From the NCBI GenBank assembly GCA_963932465.1, contig OZ010792.1, forward strand, positions 17,067,701 to 17,131,700: DNA of 64,000 bases. The letters run 5' to 3'. The notes beneath the pieces were generated by a model. It did not search any database and was not told where the DNA came from. It was given only the letters and a program-made list of their open reading frames with translations. This stretch comes from Maratus speciosus (lineage: Eukaryota > Arthropoda > Arachnida > Araneae > Salticidae). A program made the position numbers and the translations under genes. Below are positions 33,963-45,402 of this stretch, piece after piece (the stretch's first letter is position 1; every line of letters begins with the position of its first letter).

Positions 33963-34664
33963 AGGTGCGTTCGTAATTATATAAATACGTAGCACCTATA
34001 GTCGTCGTTCAGTCCGTCCGTCTGTCCGCATGTAACAGAGCAAAAACTACCCAACCGAATGGTCTGAAATTTCAAATATATGATTGTTGCAAAATTTTGT
34101 CGAGCCATTTCAAATTTTATGAAAATCGGATGTATAGTTTAATTACAGGGACAGTCAAAAGTTTTTCTTTACATTACGGCCAATGGGAAAAATTATTGCA
34201 AGTGCATTTTAATGATATGAGAGCCTTCCGAATGATCTGAAATTTTAAAGATATAACTGTTGCAAAATTTTGTCGAGCCCTTTCAAATTTTAGAAAAATC
34301 GGATGTATAGTTTAATTACAGGGACAGTCAAAAGTTTTTCTTTACATTACGGCCAATGGGAAAAATTATTGCAAGTGCATTTTAATGATATTACAGCCTC
34401 CCGAATGGTCTGAAATTTTAAAGATATAATTGTTGCAAAATTTTGTTGAGCTATTTCAAATTTTAGGAAAATCGGATGTATAGTTTAATTTCAGGGACAG
34501 TCAAAAGTGTTCCGTTACATTACGGGGAATGGGAAAAAAATATTGGAAGTGCATTTTAATGATGTATCAGACTATGCGCTTTAAGAAGTGCAAAAAATTA
34601 TACATTCAGTACAATATGGGGTGCAAAAAATAATTATAAAACTAGTTATAGTACGAACGCACCT
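33963..34664. mobile_element. AGGTGCGTTCGTA TIR element with three 174-bp repeats
   Basis: Inverted ends AGGTGCGTTCGTA (33,963) and TACGAACGCACCT (34,652-34,664) enclose three in-register units starting near 34,057, 34,231 and 34,405. Each unit has GTCTGAAATTT or ATCTGAAATTT, TTGTTGCAAAATTTTG, AAAATCGGATGTATAG and GGGACAGTCAAAAG. A single-unit relative lies at 10,198-10,576. It is nested in the 4-kb transposon. Confidence 0.85.
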
Positions 34665-35060
34665 CATTTGCCACGTTTGACGAGCAATTTCCAACTTGTT
34701 CAATCTTTCCATAGTATTCCCAATACTAGATTTCATGTTCAAGTTTGACCTAAAGTCGGCACGGGTTACTGTTATCTGATTGCAACAATATTTTTTATTT
34801 ATGTTTCTGAGGTGAAATAGAAAAAAAATAGAGCGTATGCGTATTTGATTTTGCAAAAAAAATTTTTTACCTTGTATCCTGGGACACCCTAATATAGATA
34901 TTAACATTAATTATCCCTATAAAGTTGGGATATTCATTTATGTGCACCCTGTATTTTCATAAATTTAAGAATAAGAAGCTAGAATAAGACATATTCGTTT
35001 TTTTTTTCACAGTGTATGACACTTGGAACTGAAACGTCTCTACAGTATCGTTTCTTTTAA

Positions 35061-35184
35061 CCCTTTCCAGCACAGACACTACTTTCATTTTTCATGCAAA
35101 ACTTTATTAAAATATTCTTGGTGCCGTTTGTAGGTTTGAATTAAAATTAGGTATCCCAAAACGGGCACACTGCGTCAGACAGGG
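35061..35184. mobile_element. TTAA MITE (124 bp)
   Basis: TTAA at 35,057-35,060 and 35,185-35,188. Ends CCCTTTCCAGCAC and the complement of CCCTGTCTGACGC. An imperfect palindrome (GTATCCC...GGGCACAC) lies about 14 nt inside the right end. Related to 45,403-45,589 through AAAATATTCTTGGTGCC and AAAATTAGGTATCCC. Confidence 0.8.
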
Positions 35185-35230
35185 TTAAACAAATTTAATA
35201 CATTTTAGTACTTCCTGGAAATGAGAGGGC

Positions 35231-35501
35231 TAGACCGCCCCCTGAATTCTAGGCCTGAGCGCTCACTCAAAAATGGCGGCTGCTGAAGGCGGATTTTTTT
35301 TTAACATAAGTAAGGCCCCTAAATGTAGACAACAGCATTTTATAAAAGATTTCTCTGACTTGTTTAATCTCAGAAAAATAAAGCGGGAAAAACTTATTGG
35401 TACGAATATTTAAGGGACCGTACACACGCTGAAAAAATCCGACTTCGGCAGCCGCCATTTTTGTGTCAGCGATCAGGCTTAGTATTCAGGAGACGGTGGG
35501 T
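35231..35501. mobile_element. Palindromic MITE with about 75-bp TIRs
   Basis: The arms share CCTGAATTCTAGGCCTG/CCTGAATACTAAGCCTG, then AAAAATGGCGGCTGC and GGATTTTTT, in opposite orientation. The GC-rich AAATGGCGGC core contrasts with its surroundings. The exact outer limit and target duplication are unclear. A minus-strand frame across it is not a gene. Confidence 0.75.
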
Positions 35502-36004
35502 TAGGTCTCGATTTTTATATGTCTTCGGGCTCGTTCTTAAAAGGAAAATTGTATTTCACAAATTGAAAAAAGGAAAAAGAAACTTGGTATTTTAGAAACA
35601 AGAAAGCAGTCTAAGTTTCTTAAGCCCTTCCTTGATTATCCCAAATTATCTCGTGTTCGTATATATTACAATTAATTATTAACCGGAGGTAACTCGTGCG
35701 TAGCAAAATTTGTCTGTACGATTTGTTTTATTGCGTTTTTATTCGGCCTCAAAAATCAACCAGTATTTAGCTTCTCATTCTACACCAAGAAAAAAAATAT
35801 ATTATAAGAAGATTTTATTACATTTGTTGGATTTGGTTTTGTAGAATTCCTACAGTTTGCATTGTAAATTAGGAGGTTCAAGATCGCACAAACTGTTTAG
35901 AGTGGAACTTGTTGAAAAACTAATGCTGAAAATCATTGTGACGAGATTCCTGCCACATCAGATTGAACCAGTATTTCTCCTTCACCACACAGTCTAACCT
36001 GAAG
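35502..36004. other. No gene recognised
   Basis: AT-rich sequence without matched ends or long frames. Confidence 0.4.
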
Positions 36005-36194
36005 CAGTTTTTCTAGATTGGGGACTTTTTTAATTCAGAATATTTGACTGTCACCACTTTTTTTAAATAGTATAATTCGCCTTATTTTTCAGAGTTTTTA
36101 ATCCACATTTAAATAGGTCGAATATTTCTATTTCAAAAAAGGGGTGACAATCAACAATCTGGGGACAAAAGAAGCCCCCAATCTAGCAACACTG
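36005..36194. mobile_element. hAT-like MITE, CAGTGTTGC family copy A (190 bp)
   Basis: The ends are CAGTTTTTCTAGATTGGGGAC and the complement of CAGTGTTGCTAGATTGGGGG. Flanks are ACCTGAAG (35,997-36,004) and GCCTGAAG (36,195-36,202), an 8-bp duplication with one change. The interior has GTCACCACTTTTTTTAAAT and, inverted, CAAAAAAGGGGTGACAATCAA. Confidence 0.85.
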
Positions 36195-36318
36195 GCCTGA
36201 AGGCCTTTTCCAGATATTACTCTTGCTACTGAGATAAAATCAAATCCAACGAGACAGTGTGCTCTATGCTCCAGTAAAAGAGATTTCAGAGGTAAACCAG
36301 TTAGAAGAGATATCAGAT

Positions 36319-36507
36319 CAGTGTTGCCAGATTAGGGCCTTTTTTGTCCCCGGATTGTTCATCGTCGTCGCTCTTTTGGAATAGAAATATTCGGTCTATT
36401 TAAAAATACATTAAAAATTCTAAAAAATAAGATGAATTATATTATTTTAAAAAAGTGGTGTCAGTCAAATAATCCTAATTAAAAAAGTCCCCAATCTGAC
36501 AACACTG
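36319..36507. mobile_element. hAT-like MITE, CAGTGTTGC family copy B (189 bp)
   Basis: The ends are CAGTGTTGCCAGATTAGGG and the complement of CAGTGTTGTCAGATTGGGG. Flanks TATCAGAT (36,311-36,318) and GATCAGAT (36,508-36,515) are an 8-bp duplication with one change. It lies 125 bp from copy A in the opposite orientation. Confidence 0.85.
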
Positions 36508-36515
36508 GATCAGAT

Positions 36516-37188
36516 ACAACTGTACCGAATGTCAGGTATCACTTTTGCTGTCCTTTGTTTCAAAAGCTATCATACGAAGACTAATATTTAAATTTTTATA
36601 TTTTCCCGAGATGACTCGGCATAGTAAACTGATGGCAAAACTAAATGCTTTTAAACCTGTAAAAAAATTAAAAATTCAACTTAAATCTTGTATATGATGT
36701 TTAGTTTCAATTCCTTTTATTGAATAATGGAATAAAAAAATATGACGATTTATTGCAATTTTTTTCGAAAACATTGGTAAGGGAAGCGGTTAAAATGTTT
36801 TGCAACCTTTTAAAAATAAACTTTGAAAAAGAAATGAATTGTTTTTGATGGTCTAAGGGCAAATATTTTATCAGATTCTGAACCCTTTGCACGTTTAGTG
36901 TTAGTAATATAAAGAAGCCGTGGGATATCACATGTCTGTTCACGCTTTCTGTTTGACGTCCTTTGAAAAAAATTATTGAGAAACAGAACTCTTTTCATTC
37001 TGCCTTAGCTGTGCAAAATATTTAAAAAGAATAAGAATTGTGGCTTTTGCAGATTTCTGCCAGTGGTTGGGTATAAATAATAAATTTGCTATATTAAAAA
37101 GACTTTCAGGAACATGCAAACTTGAAATGTTGTCATTAAGGGTGCATTTAGGATTAATGCTTTGCTTATTTTATGTAAGAAGATATTT
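36516..37188. other. No gene recognised
   Basis: Two overlapping minus-strand frames (36,707-36,998) have no recognisable motif. The sequence is AT-rich and I call nothing here. Confidence 0.4.
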
Positions 37189-37192
37189 TTAA

Positions 37193-37397
37193 CCCGCTCG
37201 GGACCATGGGTGCATTGCATATATGCACCCACAAAAAGAGTATACAGAATTTGTTTTAGGCACCAGTAAAAAAGAAAAGTAATATTTAGTTTATTTAATT
37301 AGAGACTTTTCGTGATTGTTCAAGTAAAGGTAACTTTTTTAAATAAAGTGGTGCCAACCGAATAAAATTTGTGTAAAAGCCGCCGGTCCCAAATGGG
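37193..37397. mobile_element. TTAA MITE with 8-bp-arm palindrome
   Basis: TTAA at 37,189-37,192 and 37,398-37,401. Left end CCCGCTCGGGACCAT, right the complement of CCCATTTGGGACCGG. The palindrome at 37,208-37,230 has arms GGGTGCAT/ATGCACCC. The core has inverted GGCACCAGT and AGTGGTGCCAACC. Confidence 0.88.
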
Positions 37398-37421
37398 TTA
37401 AATAGGAAAATTAATCTTGAA

Positions 37422-37593
37422 CAGGGATGTCACTGGCGTATACACTGATCATTCTATTCGCACCACTATTTTAAAATAATTAATTTTGCAGTATATTTCT
37501 CTGGCTCATGTTGTCGAAGTGCATGTGAAAGATTTTTGTTTTGAGAAAGTGGTACGAGACAGAAATAAAAAATAATCGTCAATAGCAGCCCTG
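37422..37593. mobile_element. CAGGG-type MITE (172 bp), 6-bp direct repeats
   Basis: The ends are CAGGGATGTCACTGGCG and the complement of CAGGGCTGCTATTGACG. CTTGAA is repeated at 37,416-37,421 and 37,594-37,599. Inside are TTCGCACCACTATTTTAAAA and, inverted, GAGAAAGTGGTACGAGA. Confidence 0.82.
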
Positions 37594-37934
37594 CTTGAAA
37601 TAGTTTTTGAACGTTATTAACAAATTTCTACTGCGTAATTTAGGTATCGGGCTCGGACACTGATGACTAGTGCTGCGAGGTGCCCCGCGTAAATCAGAGT
37701 TCCAAACACCAGTATTTTAAAGTATTTTTTTTCTCCTTATCTAATGGCAGAATTATCTTCGATTAAATTTGGCGAAATAAACTATAAGAAATTAGTGGTG
37801 TCCAGAGCATGTGGAGCCATGATTTACTCGAGATATTTGGCAACACTTTTGATAACACAAAATGTTTTTGGCTCGGATTTGTAATAGTTGGGCTTGTACT
37901 CCGAAAAAAGAGCCCGAATATCAGAATAGAGATA

Positions 37935-39195
37935 CAATCGTGGACAAAAAAGTAAAAATACTCACTAACTCTGCAAAAAATTATCGTAGAAGAAATTTAA
38001 TGGTACCACATGATTGGTAATAAAGCCTACTTTAAATGATGTACATAAAATTTGCTTAGGGAGGCATATACATATCAAAACTAACCATAACTTTGCTTTT
38101 TTTTTTCAATAGCAGCACACAAATCTGACACCATAAATGAAAGCCACATCCTTCAATTAGCCTTAAAACGAATTTTTATGCAATTCGCACGATAAGTTGC
38201 CGAGAAATTAATTATTTTCAAAGAAACGTATTTTAGGGGCTATATCCAAATTGATGTTCGGTAGTCGATTGTTGACGGAGAGAGCTCCCTTCTTGATCAA
38301 GGCATCTTAAGCGCCACTCAAGCAGTCATTGAAGACTGCTAGATTAATAAATAGCATAAGAAATTTCCAAATATCTCGTCACTTCTATCATAGACGGCAC
38401 CTTAACCACTTAATTCTTGCTCCCGTCATATTCACGTGCTTTGTCTTTTACTCAAATTGTTTGATTCCCACCAGTTTTATAAAATAGTGAAATCGGCTAC
38501 ATTTAAGTATCGTTTTTCCTATCATTAAATAAGGTGAATATTTCTTTTTTATAAAAGTAGTGCCAATAAGCAATTTGAATTTTTAAACCGTAATTTAATT
38601 GGAGCGTTAAGGGGTTAAACGGTCATTTTGTCGTTTTTTAAGCATATTTCAAAACTACTGGGAAGAAAAATGTGAAATTTTGGTTTTCCATAAAGCAGGA
38701 CTTAAAAAATCTAAATCCATGGAAAAAATTGTAGGTTACAAGTCATAATTTTTTCGAATATTAATTTTATAATTCCTAATTCATATCATAAAATTATCAA
38801 AAATTGCACATTCAACGTATTTATGTTTGGGTGTTTTAGTATTATTTCTACACAAAAAAATAGCACTTTAGGAGTATAATTTCAGGAGATATTCATATGA
38901 AATTGTAATTTAACATTAGAACTACTAAATTTTGAATGTTTATAATTCAAACATGAAATGTGGTGTCGAGGCTTAGTTTGAACTGAAGATTTGAAATATC
39001 TTGTTAAAATTGGGTATTGCTATTGAAAAAAAATGAAGTTTGGGTTCGCCTTAATATGTAGATGGACCCTAAGTAAATTTTATATACATCATTTAAAAGT
39101 AGACATTATTTCCAATCGTTTGGCACCAGTAACATTCTTCTACAGTAATTTGTTGAGGAGTTATTAGGGGGTGTTTACTTTTCTTTCCACGACTG
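37935..39195. mobile_element. Tc1/mariner-type non-autonomous element (1.26 kb)
   Basis: TIRs of about 190 bp begin CAATCGTGGACAAAAAAGTA and, on the complement, CAGTCGTGGAAAGAAAAGTA. They continue through TTAAATGATGTA..TAAAATTT and TTTTTTTTCAATAGCA. TA flanks both ends (37,933-37,934; 39,196-39,197). The middle has no transposase motifs and contains a TTAA MITE. The long TIRs and TA target fit Tc1/mariner. Confidence 0.82.
38406..38614. mobile_element. TTAA MITE inside the Tc1/mariner-type element
   Basis: TTAA at 38,402-38,405 and 38,615-38,618. It is an inverted relative of 28,358-28,574: shared TTCTTGCTCCCGTCATATTC, ATTCCCACCAGTTTTATAAA and GGTGAATATTTCTTTTT. A decayed palindrome (CCCGTCATATTCACGTG) sits at 38,422-38,438. 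Confidence 0.85.
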
Positions 39196-39197
39196 TA

Positions 39198-39549
39198 ACT
39201 CTGTAATAGCGAAATAGAAAAATATTATCTATTTAAAATGGAAGTATTGAACTTTGTGCCGATATATTAAGAAATATTTTTTATTTATTTATTAATAACG
39301 ACATTCTATCAGAATCACAAAACTGAATCCTTACACGAGCAATTAATTAGTGGATAAAACGATTCAGTGCAATGTGTTTCTTTTAATGAAAAAAAAAAAG
39401 GTTCTCAAAAATATACACCGGAAAAATTATAAGATATAAATGTAATTCTAAAAAATAAAAGTTTGTTTCCACGTCACTGATATTAAATGTCACTCAAAAT
39501 CAAGTCGTCTAACTATGCCATTTGGGCAAGTTAGAGTTCCTTGAATAAA
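39198..39549. other. No gene recognised
   Basis: AT-rich sequence between the Tc1/mariner-type element and the next foldback; no frame or repeat recognised. Confidence 0.4.
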
Positions 39550-39840
39550 CTAAAAGTTCATAACAACACGTATAATAAACAGAATAAGCTAAATAATGCT
39601 ATGAAAAGTGATAACATATGTTCATTTAGATTGACTAACGTTTTATAGCACAAAAGGCGACATTTTTCAAAATCATTCATGATAGAAATAATTTCTCCCA
39701 CTTTCACTTTTAGTGAAAATATTTCTATCATGAATGATTTTGAAAATGTCGCCGTTTGTGCGATGTGAAGTTCGTCAATATAAATAAAGATATGTTATCA
39801 CTTTTTTATAGCATTATTTAGCTTAATCTAAAAGTTCATA
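39550..39840. mobile_element. Foldback with 13-bp direct flanks
   Basis: The arms 39,581-39,700 and 39,715-39,831 are near-perfect inverted copies: TAAGCTAAATAATGCTAT, GTGATAACATAT, then CATTTTTCAAAATCATTCAT and GATAGAAAT. CTAAAAGTTCATA is directly repeated at 39,550-39,562 and 39,828-39,840, possibly a target duplication. No coding capacity. Confidence 0.75.
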
Positions 39841-40237
39841 TTCCCGTGTTTCCCCGTTCTTAACTTTTGCAGAGACTGCAGTTTTATATAATACTTTTTC
39901 TCTAACAGATATTTATGTCCTGACACGAGCATGATTTGCTTGCATATACTCATTGATTTTCTTCCAAACTGCAAACTACTACTTTTTTTATAATTGTTTT
40001 TTTCTATAAATCTCGGTAATTTTTTCTTTAATAGCTTACAACACATTTTTGTCCTTTTATTACTTTCAAAAAAAAATTTTTAAGTGATTGCATTTTTCAT
40101 CCGTTTCTATTTGTATCTATTAGCAATTGCAAATGACTCAGTACTATCATTTATTTGGAACAATTTTGATAAATGATGAGAGACGTAATTAAAAGTTACA
40201 ATATCTCAACATTAAAATTGTCTTTCTAACAGTTATT

Positions 40238-40282
<45 letters not shown>

Positions 40283-40990
40283 TTTCGATTAAAAAATGAA
40301 AAGAAAAAAGAATGAAAAAGATATGAAAAAGATTTTGCCTTAAGTTTCAAAATAATTGTCTGAGCGAAGCGAAGGCTAATACACAACGCAGTATTACTTT
40401 CCGGTCAAAAACAGCTACGATGGATATTAAAGCCTTTCGTAAAACCTTTCGTCAAGCATAACTCAAAAAATATTTGTCGGATTTCGGTTCTGGTTTTACC
40501 AGAAGGTACCTATGAGGGTAACCTACTGAATGCACCTACTATGAAAAATAAGTTCCAATTCGTTTAAAAATTATATTAAAAAAACTGATAAAAAAGCACA
40601 ATTTATCTACATACGTCACGGAAATTTAGTGTGTGTCATTTTCACCGGCTGGATGTTTTCGTAGAAAACCGAATTATAGCACATGGAGCAAAGAAAATAC
40701 GCCCGCACTAATATTAAAGTGCAAAAAAACATATTTAAATTTAATCAAACAGGAAAATAAATCTGGATTTTTTTTTTCTATTTCAAAGAAAAAAGCCATA
40801 ATAACGTAGGATTTTACGATAATCTACCCAATAGCATTTTTTTAATCGCCAAAAGCAACCAACATTTATATTTTGCGTGTGAAAATTTGAAACAGTTATT
40901 TTATGTTTAAATAAACAATTTTTATTTGTGGCATCATTTATTCTTAATTTATTCATTTTTGTCTTTTTAGTATATTTGAAATGAAATTTG
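39841..40990. other. No gene; 38-bp A run
   Basis: An uninterrupted A run lies at about 40,242-40,280. The minus-strand frame across it (poly-F) is an artefact. Confidence 0.45.
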
Positions 40991-41292
40991 GGTGCTTGTT
41001 AGTTATCCCGTCGACCAATTTCGCCAAATTATATAAATTGACATAATTTTTATTTTAAATAACTTTTTTAAAAAATAACTTTATATTAATACTAAATAAC
41101 TTAAATATTTTAAAGAACAAATAAATTAGTATAACATTAATAAAAATACAAATAAAACGTCGAAATTAAAATCACTTGATGACGTAAACACATGTTGTCA
41201 AGTGAATGTGACATTTACGATCAACCATTATTGGCATTTAATCTTACAATTTGGCGACAGTAATTTGGTCGACGGGATAACTAACAAGTACC
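40991..41292. mobile_element. hAT-like MITE (302 bp), perfect 8-bp duplication
   Basis: The inverted ends are GGTGCTTGTTAGTTATCCCG and, on the complement, GGTACTTGTTAGTTATCCCG, both continuing TCGACCAA. GAAATTTG is repeated exactly at 40,983-40,990 and 41,293-41,300. The interior is AT-rich. Confidence 0.9.
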
Positions 41293-41459
41293 GAAATTTG
41301 TACTTTTCCAGAATAGGCGACTTATAGGTAAAGAAAATGGGTTTGGCGAGAGAAGTAAACTTTTCATGCATATTTTCTGGTAACCTATTCATTCTTTCAT
41401 GTACCCAAGCAATTTTTTAAAGATTTAAAAAATTAATTTAGTGTAAACAAGACATTTAC

Positions 41460-41798
41460 GCACAGATGGCACATGAGCACCACATTGGCGCGATTTTTTT
41501 CTGGCGCCAATGTCATATAGGCACCGGGGTACTTAACTGGCGCCAAAGTGTCGTTATTTTGCTGGATGGTAACCTAGATGTTGTTGTTTATTTATTAATA
41601 AATTGTTTATTTATTTTTATTTTCTTTTTTTAAATTATATAAATTGTTTTGTTCTATAGTTATTAATTAAACTTTTTTTATTTATTGTTATTCCCTTTTT
41701 AAAAATATACATGTAACTGGTATTCGAAAACGAGGTTTTCGCCAAATTGGCGTCAGAAAAAAATCGCGCCAGCGTTGTGCATATGTGACATCTGTGCC
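41460..41798. mobile_element. Foldback MITE (about 340 bp)
   Basis: The ends are GCACAGATGGCACATGAGCA and the complement of GCACAGATGTCACATATGCA. The arms continue GCGCGATTTTTTTCTG and CGCCAAT. A nested palindrome (ATTGGCGCG ... CGCCAAT) lies inside the left arm. No clear target duplication. Confidence 0.75.
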
Positions 41799-44572
41799 AA
41801 AAAGGTTTATATTTATTTGTAAAAAATAAACATAAACGTTCATCGGGTTTGTAATAAATTGTCAAGTTTGTATCTTTTTGTAACAAATCTCACTTTCTGA
41901 AGCCAAAACTGCATAAAGCTTTTAAAAAAAACGCCAATGCAAAGTAATGTTGTTAAAGTACAGTGAAATTAGTTAAAAACGTGTATTTTAAATATGAAGT
42001 GAATGAAAGCTTTATATTTTAAATGAAATGAATGCAAGATGAATATAGTATGGAAACAATATTGTCAATTTATCACCTGCGCTTGACTAACTTAAAAGTA
42101 TCAATATTGCAATTGGTACATGCTATGCAAAATGAAACAATTATGTTATAACCACTCTTCGTGCAAGAAAAATGGCCAATAATTCATATTCAGATACACG
42201 GGCAAGGTTGACGTCAAACAAGAGTAATACTAACGGCAACATTGTTATAACGGACGGGAGTTATAATAGCTAAGTAATAATGGCTTCAAGCACACATACC
42301 ACACAAGCAGTTTTTTACATATGTATCGAGTGAAGCTTGATCATCAAAGTGCTAATTAATCATACAAGCAACCGTTACATAAACGAAAGTTTAAAATTTA
42401 AATGTAAATATATGCAATCTCGCATTCTCTCCCCCCCCCCCCCCAAAAAAAAACAGTGGCACCCTGAGAGTGCCAATAGAAGTGAAAACTTCAACAATTA
42501 CGTGTGTGTTTTTTTAATCGCCAGGAAATGTTTTATTGTGCAGGAAATACTTTTAAATGTAGTGTTTTTTTATTCATTATTATACAATAACATACACCAT
42601 AACGCAAAAATAACACGAATTTTAAAAACAAGAGAGTTTTTCTGCTAAACTTACCCGATATTTGATCGAATAGTTCACTTTTGCCGCCAACTATTGTCAT
42701 AAATAACAACTGTTGAATAAATATAACTTTATTTTGCTAGAGCAAGGTAGTTTTATTTTAGCAAGAGTCACGAGACTTGGCTAATTTTTACATGAGATGT
42801 TTTTGATGAGATTTCCTTTTTCTAACTCTTGTACGTGTATTTCGGGAACCAATAGCGCAAAGGCAAGCATGCGGCGCGCTTGCCTGTAAATTGTTGTTAT
42901 TGATTAAGCAATCAATAACAATTAATTGCCTGCCCTCCTCATACCGAACTATGCACAATACATGTACATACTTATATACAGAGGTGTCGGTTACAATAAC
43001 AGTATCACAAGTTCAATGGTTTTTCCCATCTCAAAAAATGCCAAATGCGCCCAAAGAAGCTTTCACTTCAATAATGAAAGTGTCAAGCATTTGTCTTTAA
43101 CAAAAAACACAATAGCGTACTGCAACGAAAATGTAAATTTTGTGTGTGTTCCTGTGTGAACGCCGGGAGAGAAAGTGAGTTTTAGCTTCGTTCTTCTTTT
43201 GCGGATTGAGCTGAAGAGGGAAAAGTTCCTGTCATTCACCGCTTGGCGCGCTAGTGTCTATGTGCCAAAATGCCAGCATGTCGGTTACGTAACAGTGTTT
43301 CCAAATCAGTGGTTTTTTTTCTCCATCTCAAAAAAAGCTCAAAGCGCCTAAAGAAGTTTTCACTTAAAAAAAAAAAGTTACAGCAATGAAATTTAATTGG
43401 AGTTAAGAGAAGCTTTTTAAAATACGATATTGGTTGAAAACCAGATTACGGAATATTCCTATAATATTTGAATTAATCACGGTACATTTTTTTTTAGCCC
43501 GGTTCAGATTTTCCAAGAGTATTTTATTTATATTTTTTGTCAAAAGCCGCCTTTTTTCCCCGCAAGTGTAACTTGTGTTGATGTTGAAATAAATGTTTTG
43601 ACTTACGCTATTATCTCTTATTATTATTTTCATTTATTTACTTATTATTATTTTTAATTATATGAGTGAAATCGTGTTTTTAAATGTATTTAATGTGTGT
43701 ATTTTAAATTAAAAGAATGCAATACGAAAGATGGCGATAAGAACAATATTTTACGATTTATCAATTGCGCTCACCTAACTGCTTTATTACCATGTGTTTA
43801 ATTCCCTTCATGGAATTCCATTGTTATATGGACTTTGCTTTTTAAAAAAAAGCTTGACGCAATTCGAGTTTAAGAAAGTGAGATTTTTTTGTCAAATGAT
43901 ATAAACGACTATGAAAATAAAACTGAAGAAGTATTATACTGGTTTATGTATGTATTTTAAAAAATTCAAAAATGTCGGTATGAAACAGCGAATAGGTTGT
44001 CGGAAAGTACTTGTAAATGTGTTCCTTTTCTAAGCTATTCTATCTCTTGCCAGGGCCCTTAACAGAGGGAAGAGCTGGTTTAAAATTGATATGGATTTTT
44101 TTTTTTCAGGTTCACTAATCTAGATATTTCATCATTTGAATTAGTAACCAGTATATGGCCAATTAAAGATGGTATCTCATTTTTTTTACTTGCAACAAGT
44201 TATTATTAAATCTATGTTCTCGGCAATATCGCTCAGACTAATCCCTCTGAGGGAAGTCCTAGTTTAGTTGTTTTTCTTCTTTTCTTTTTCTTGGATGTTT
44301 GCAGATTTTTAACGTTGCATGATTTACTAGCTACTTCTATCGCAAAAAATATATCGTTTATCACAAAAACACCATTAACGCATTCGCGACGAACTTCCTG
44401 TACGAAATTTTCAATGATTTTATCATCGGTAAATCAGCAAGAAAATATGTACTAATTTAATTACAGAAGTGCTGCCATTGAAAAGGGAAAAAGTTTCTAT
44501 TCAAAATTACCGTTAGGAATAATCAAGGATTCCGAGCACGTCGTATACATCACACCTGTCGCAAACTAGCTG
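41799..44572. other. No gene; scattered direct repeats
   Basis: A 90-bp direct repeat occurs at 42,984-43,070 and 43,278-43,367 (GTCGGTTAC, CCATCTCAAAAAA, AAAGAAG..TTTCACTT). Around 41,990-42,100 and 43,690-43,780 another diverged direct pair is seen (ATTTTAAAT..AAATGAATGCAA / AATGCAATACG, CAATATT..ATTTATCA). C and A runs lie at 42,431-42,456. The short frames (42,337-43,159) have no recognisable motifs. Confidence 0.45.
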
Positions 44573-44786
44573 AGGGGCTACTTCACTCACACGAAAACAT
44601 ACATTGGCTAATTTTAATCCTATGTAAGAATTTTTTTAATATAGCTCGCATGCATTTCAATATTTTTAAAATTATTATAATTTTATTATTATTATTATTT
44701 ATTTTATTATTATTATTATTTTGTTGCATTGTGTAGCTGAGATCTATCTGTACACTGGCCGTTTTTTACTTTTTCGATTTTCTGTG

Positions 44787-44824
<38 letters not shown>

Positions 44825-45058
44825 AGAATACTTTCACTTTTGAAACCGATTTGGAAAGTAAAAGTATCCTAATTAAAAAAAAAAATCCGTAAATAAAATC
44901 AAAACTATAAAAAACGACCTTCATACAAATCAATCTCAGCTGGCCAATGCAAAAAAAATAGCTTAAAAATATTGAAATGCAAACGAGATATTTTAAAGAA
45001 GTCCTTCCACAGGATTAACATTAGCGAACGGGTGTTTTCGCGTAAGTGAGGTAGCCTT
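44573..45058. mobile_element. Foldback element copy 1
   Basis: The outer arms are GGGGCTACTTCACTCACACG and the complement of GGCTACCTCACTTACGCG. Inner parts share GCATTTCAATATTTTTAAA and GATTTTCTGTG/TTTTAT. A central hairpin contains CTTTCACTTTTGAAACCG and its near complement. It also holds an ATT microsatellite and a 32-T run. Confidence 0.7.
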
Positions 45059-45062
45059 TTAA

Positions 45063-45398
45063 CCCTTTCAGGGGCAGTGGTATGTTTATGAAACCACTGA
45101 ATTTTAATTCCAAAACGCTACAATGGCACCAGAATTGTAGTAAAATATTTTTCATTTAATAAGTATGTGAAATAATTTCGCATACTTATTAAATATATAC
45201 TTATTTATTTCACATACTTAAAAGTATGTGGAATAAAACGCTACAATGGCACCAGAATTGTAGTAAAATATTTTTCATTTAATAAGTATGTGAAATATAT
45301 CCTCTTTCTTATTTACAAATATTATTTTTTTGGCAAATTCCGGTGCCAATCATTTATTTCAACACTTTAGCATTGAAAGTGCTTTGCCCCTGAAAGGG
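45063..45398. mobile_element. TTAA MITE with internal duplication
   Basis: TTAA at 45,059-45,062 and 45,399-45,402. The ends CCCTTTCAGGGGCA are inverted. There are palindromes near both ends: 45,075-45,099 (arms CAGTGGT/ACCACTG) and 45,363-45,381 (arms CACTTT/AAAGTG). An internal segment of about 57 bp (GCTACAATGGCACCAGAATT ...) is duplicated at 45,118 and 45,242. Confidence 0.88.
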
Positions 45399-45402
45399 TT
45401 AA

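Larger units (their letters stand above)
30840..34891 (+). mobile_element. 4.05-kb DNA transposon with long TIRs and 8-bp duplication
   Basis: The ends are TAAGGTGTCCCAAAA and the complement of TAGGGTGTCCCAGGA. The TIRs continue for about 135-140 bp to AACCCGTGCCGACTT, at 30,952-30,968 and its complement near 34,756. ATATAGAT is repeated exactly at 30,832-30,839 and 34,892-34,899; the left copy overlaps the Helitron B 5' end, so this element arrived after the Helitron. It contains a broken transposase on the plus strand, a TTAT microsatellite and another TIR element. The 8-bp duplication and the transposase pattern suggest a hAT-like origin. Confidence 0.9.

Noticed and set aside
40189..40386. 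Minus-strand 65-codon frame
   Set aside because: Its middle is a poly-F run from the 38-bp A tract.
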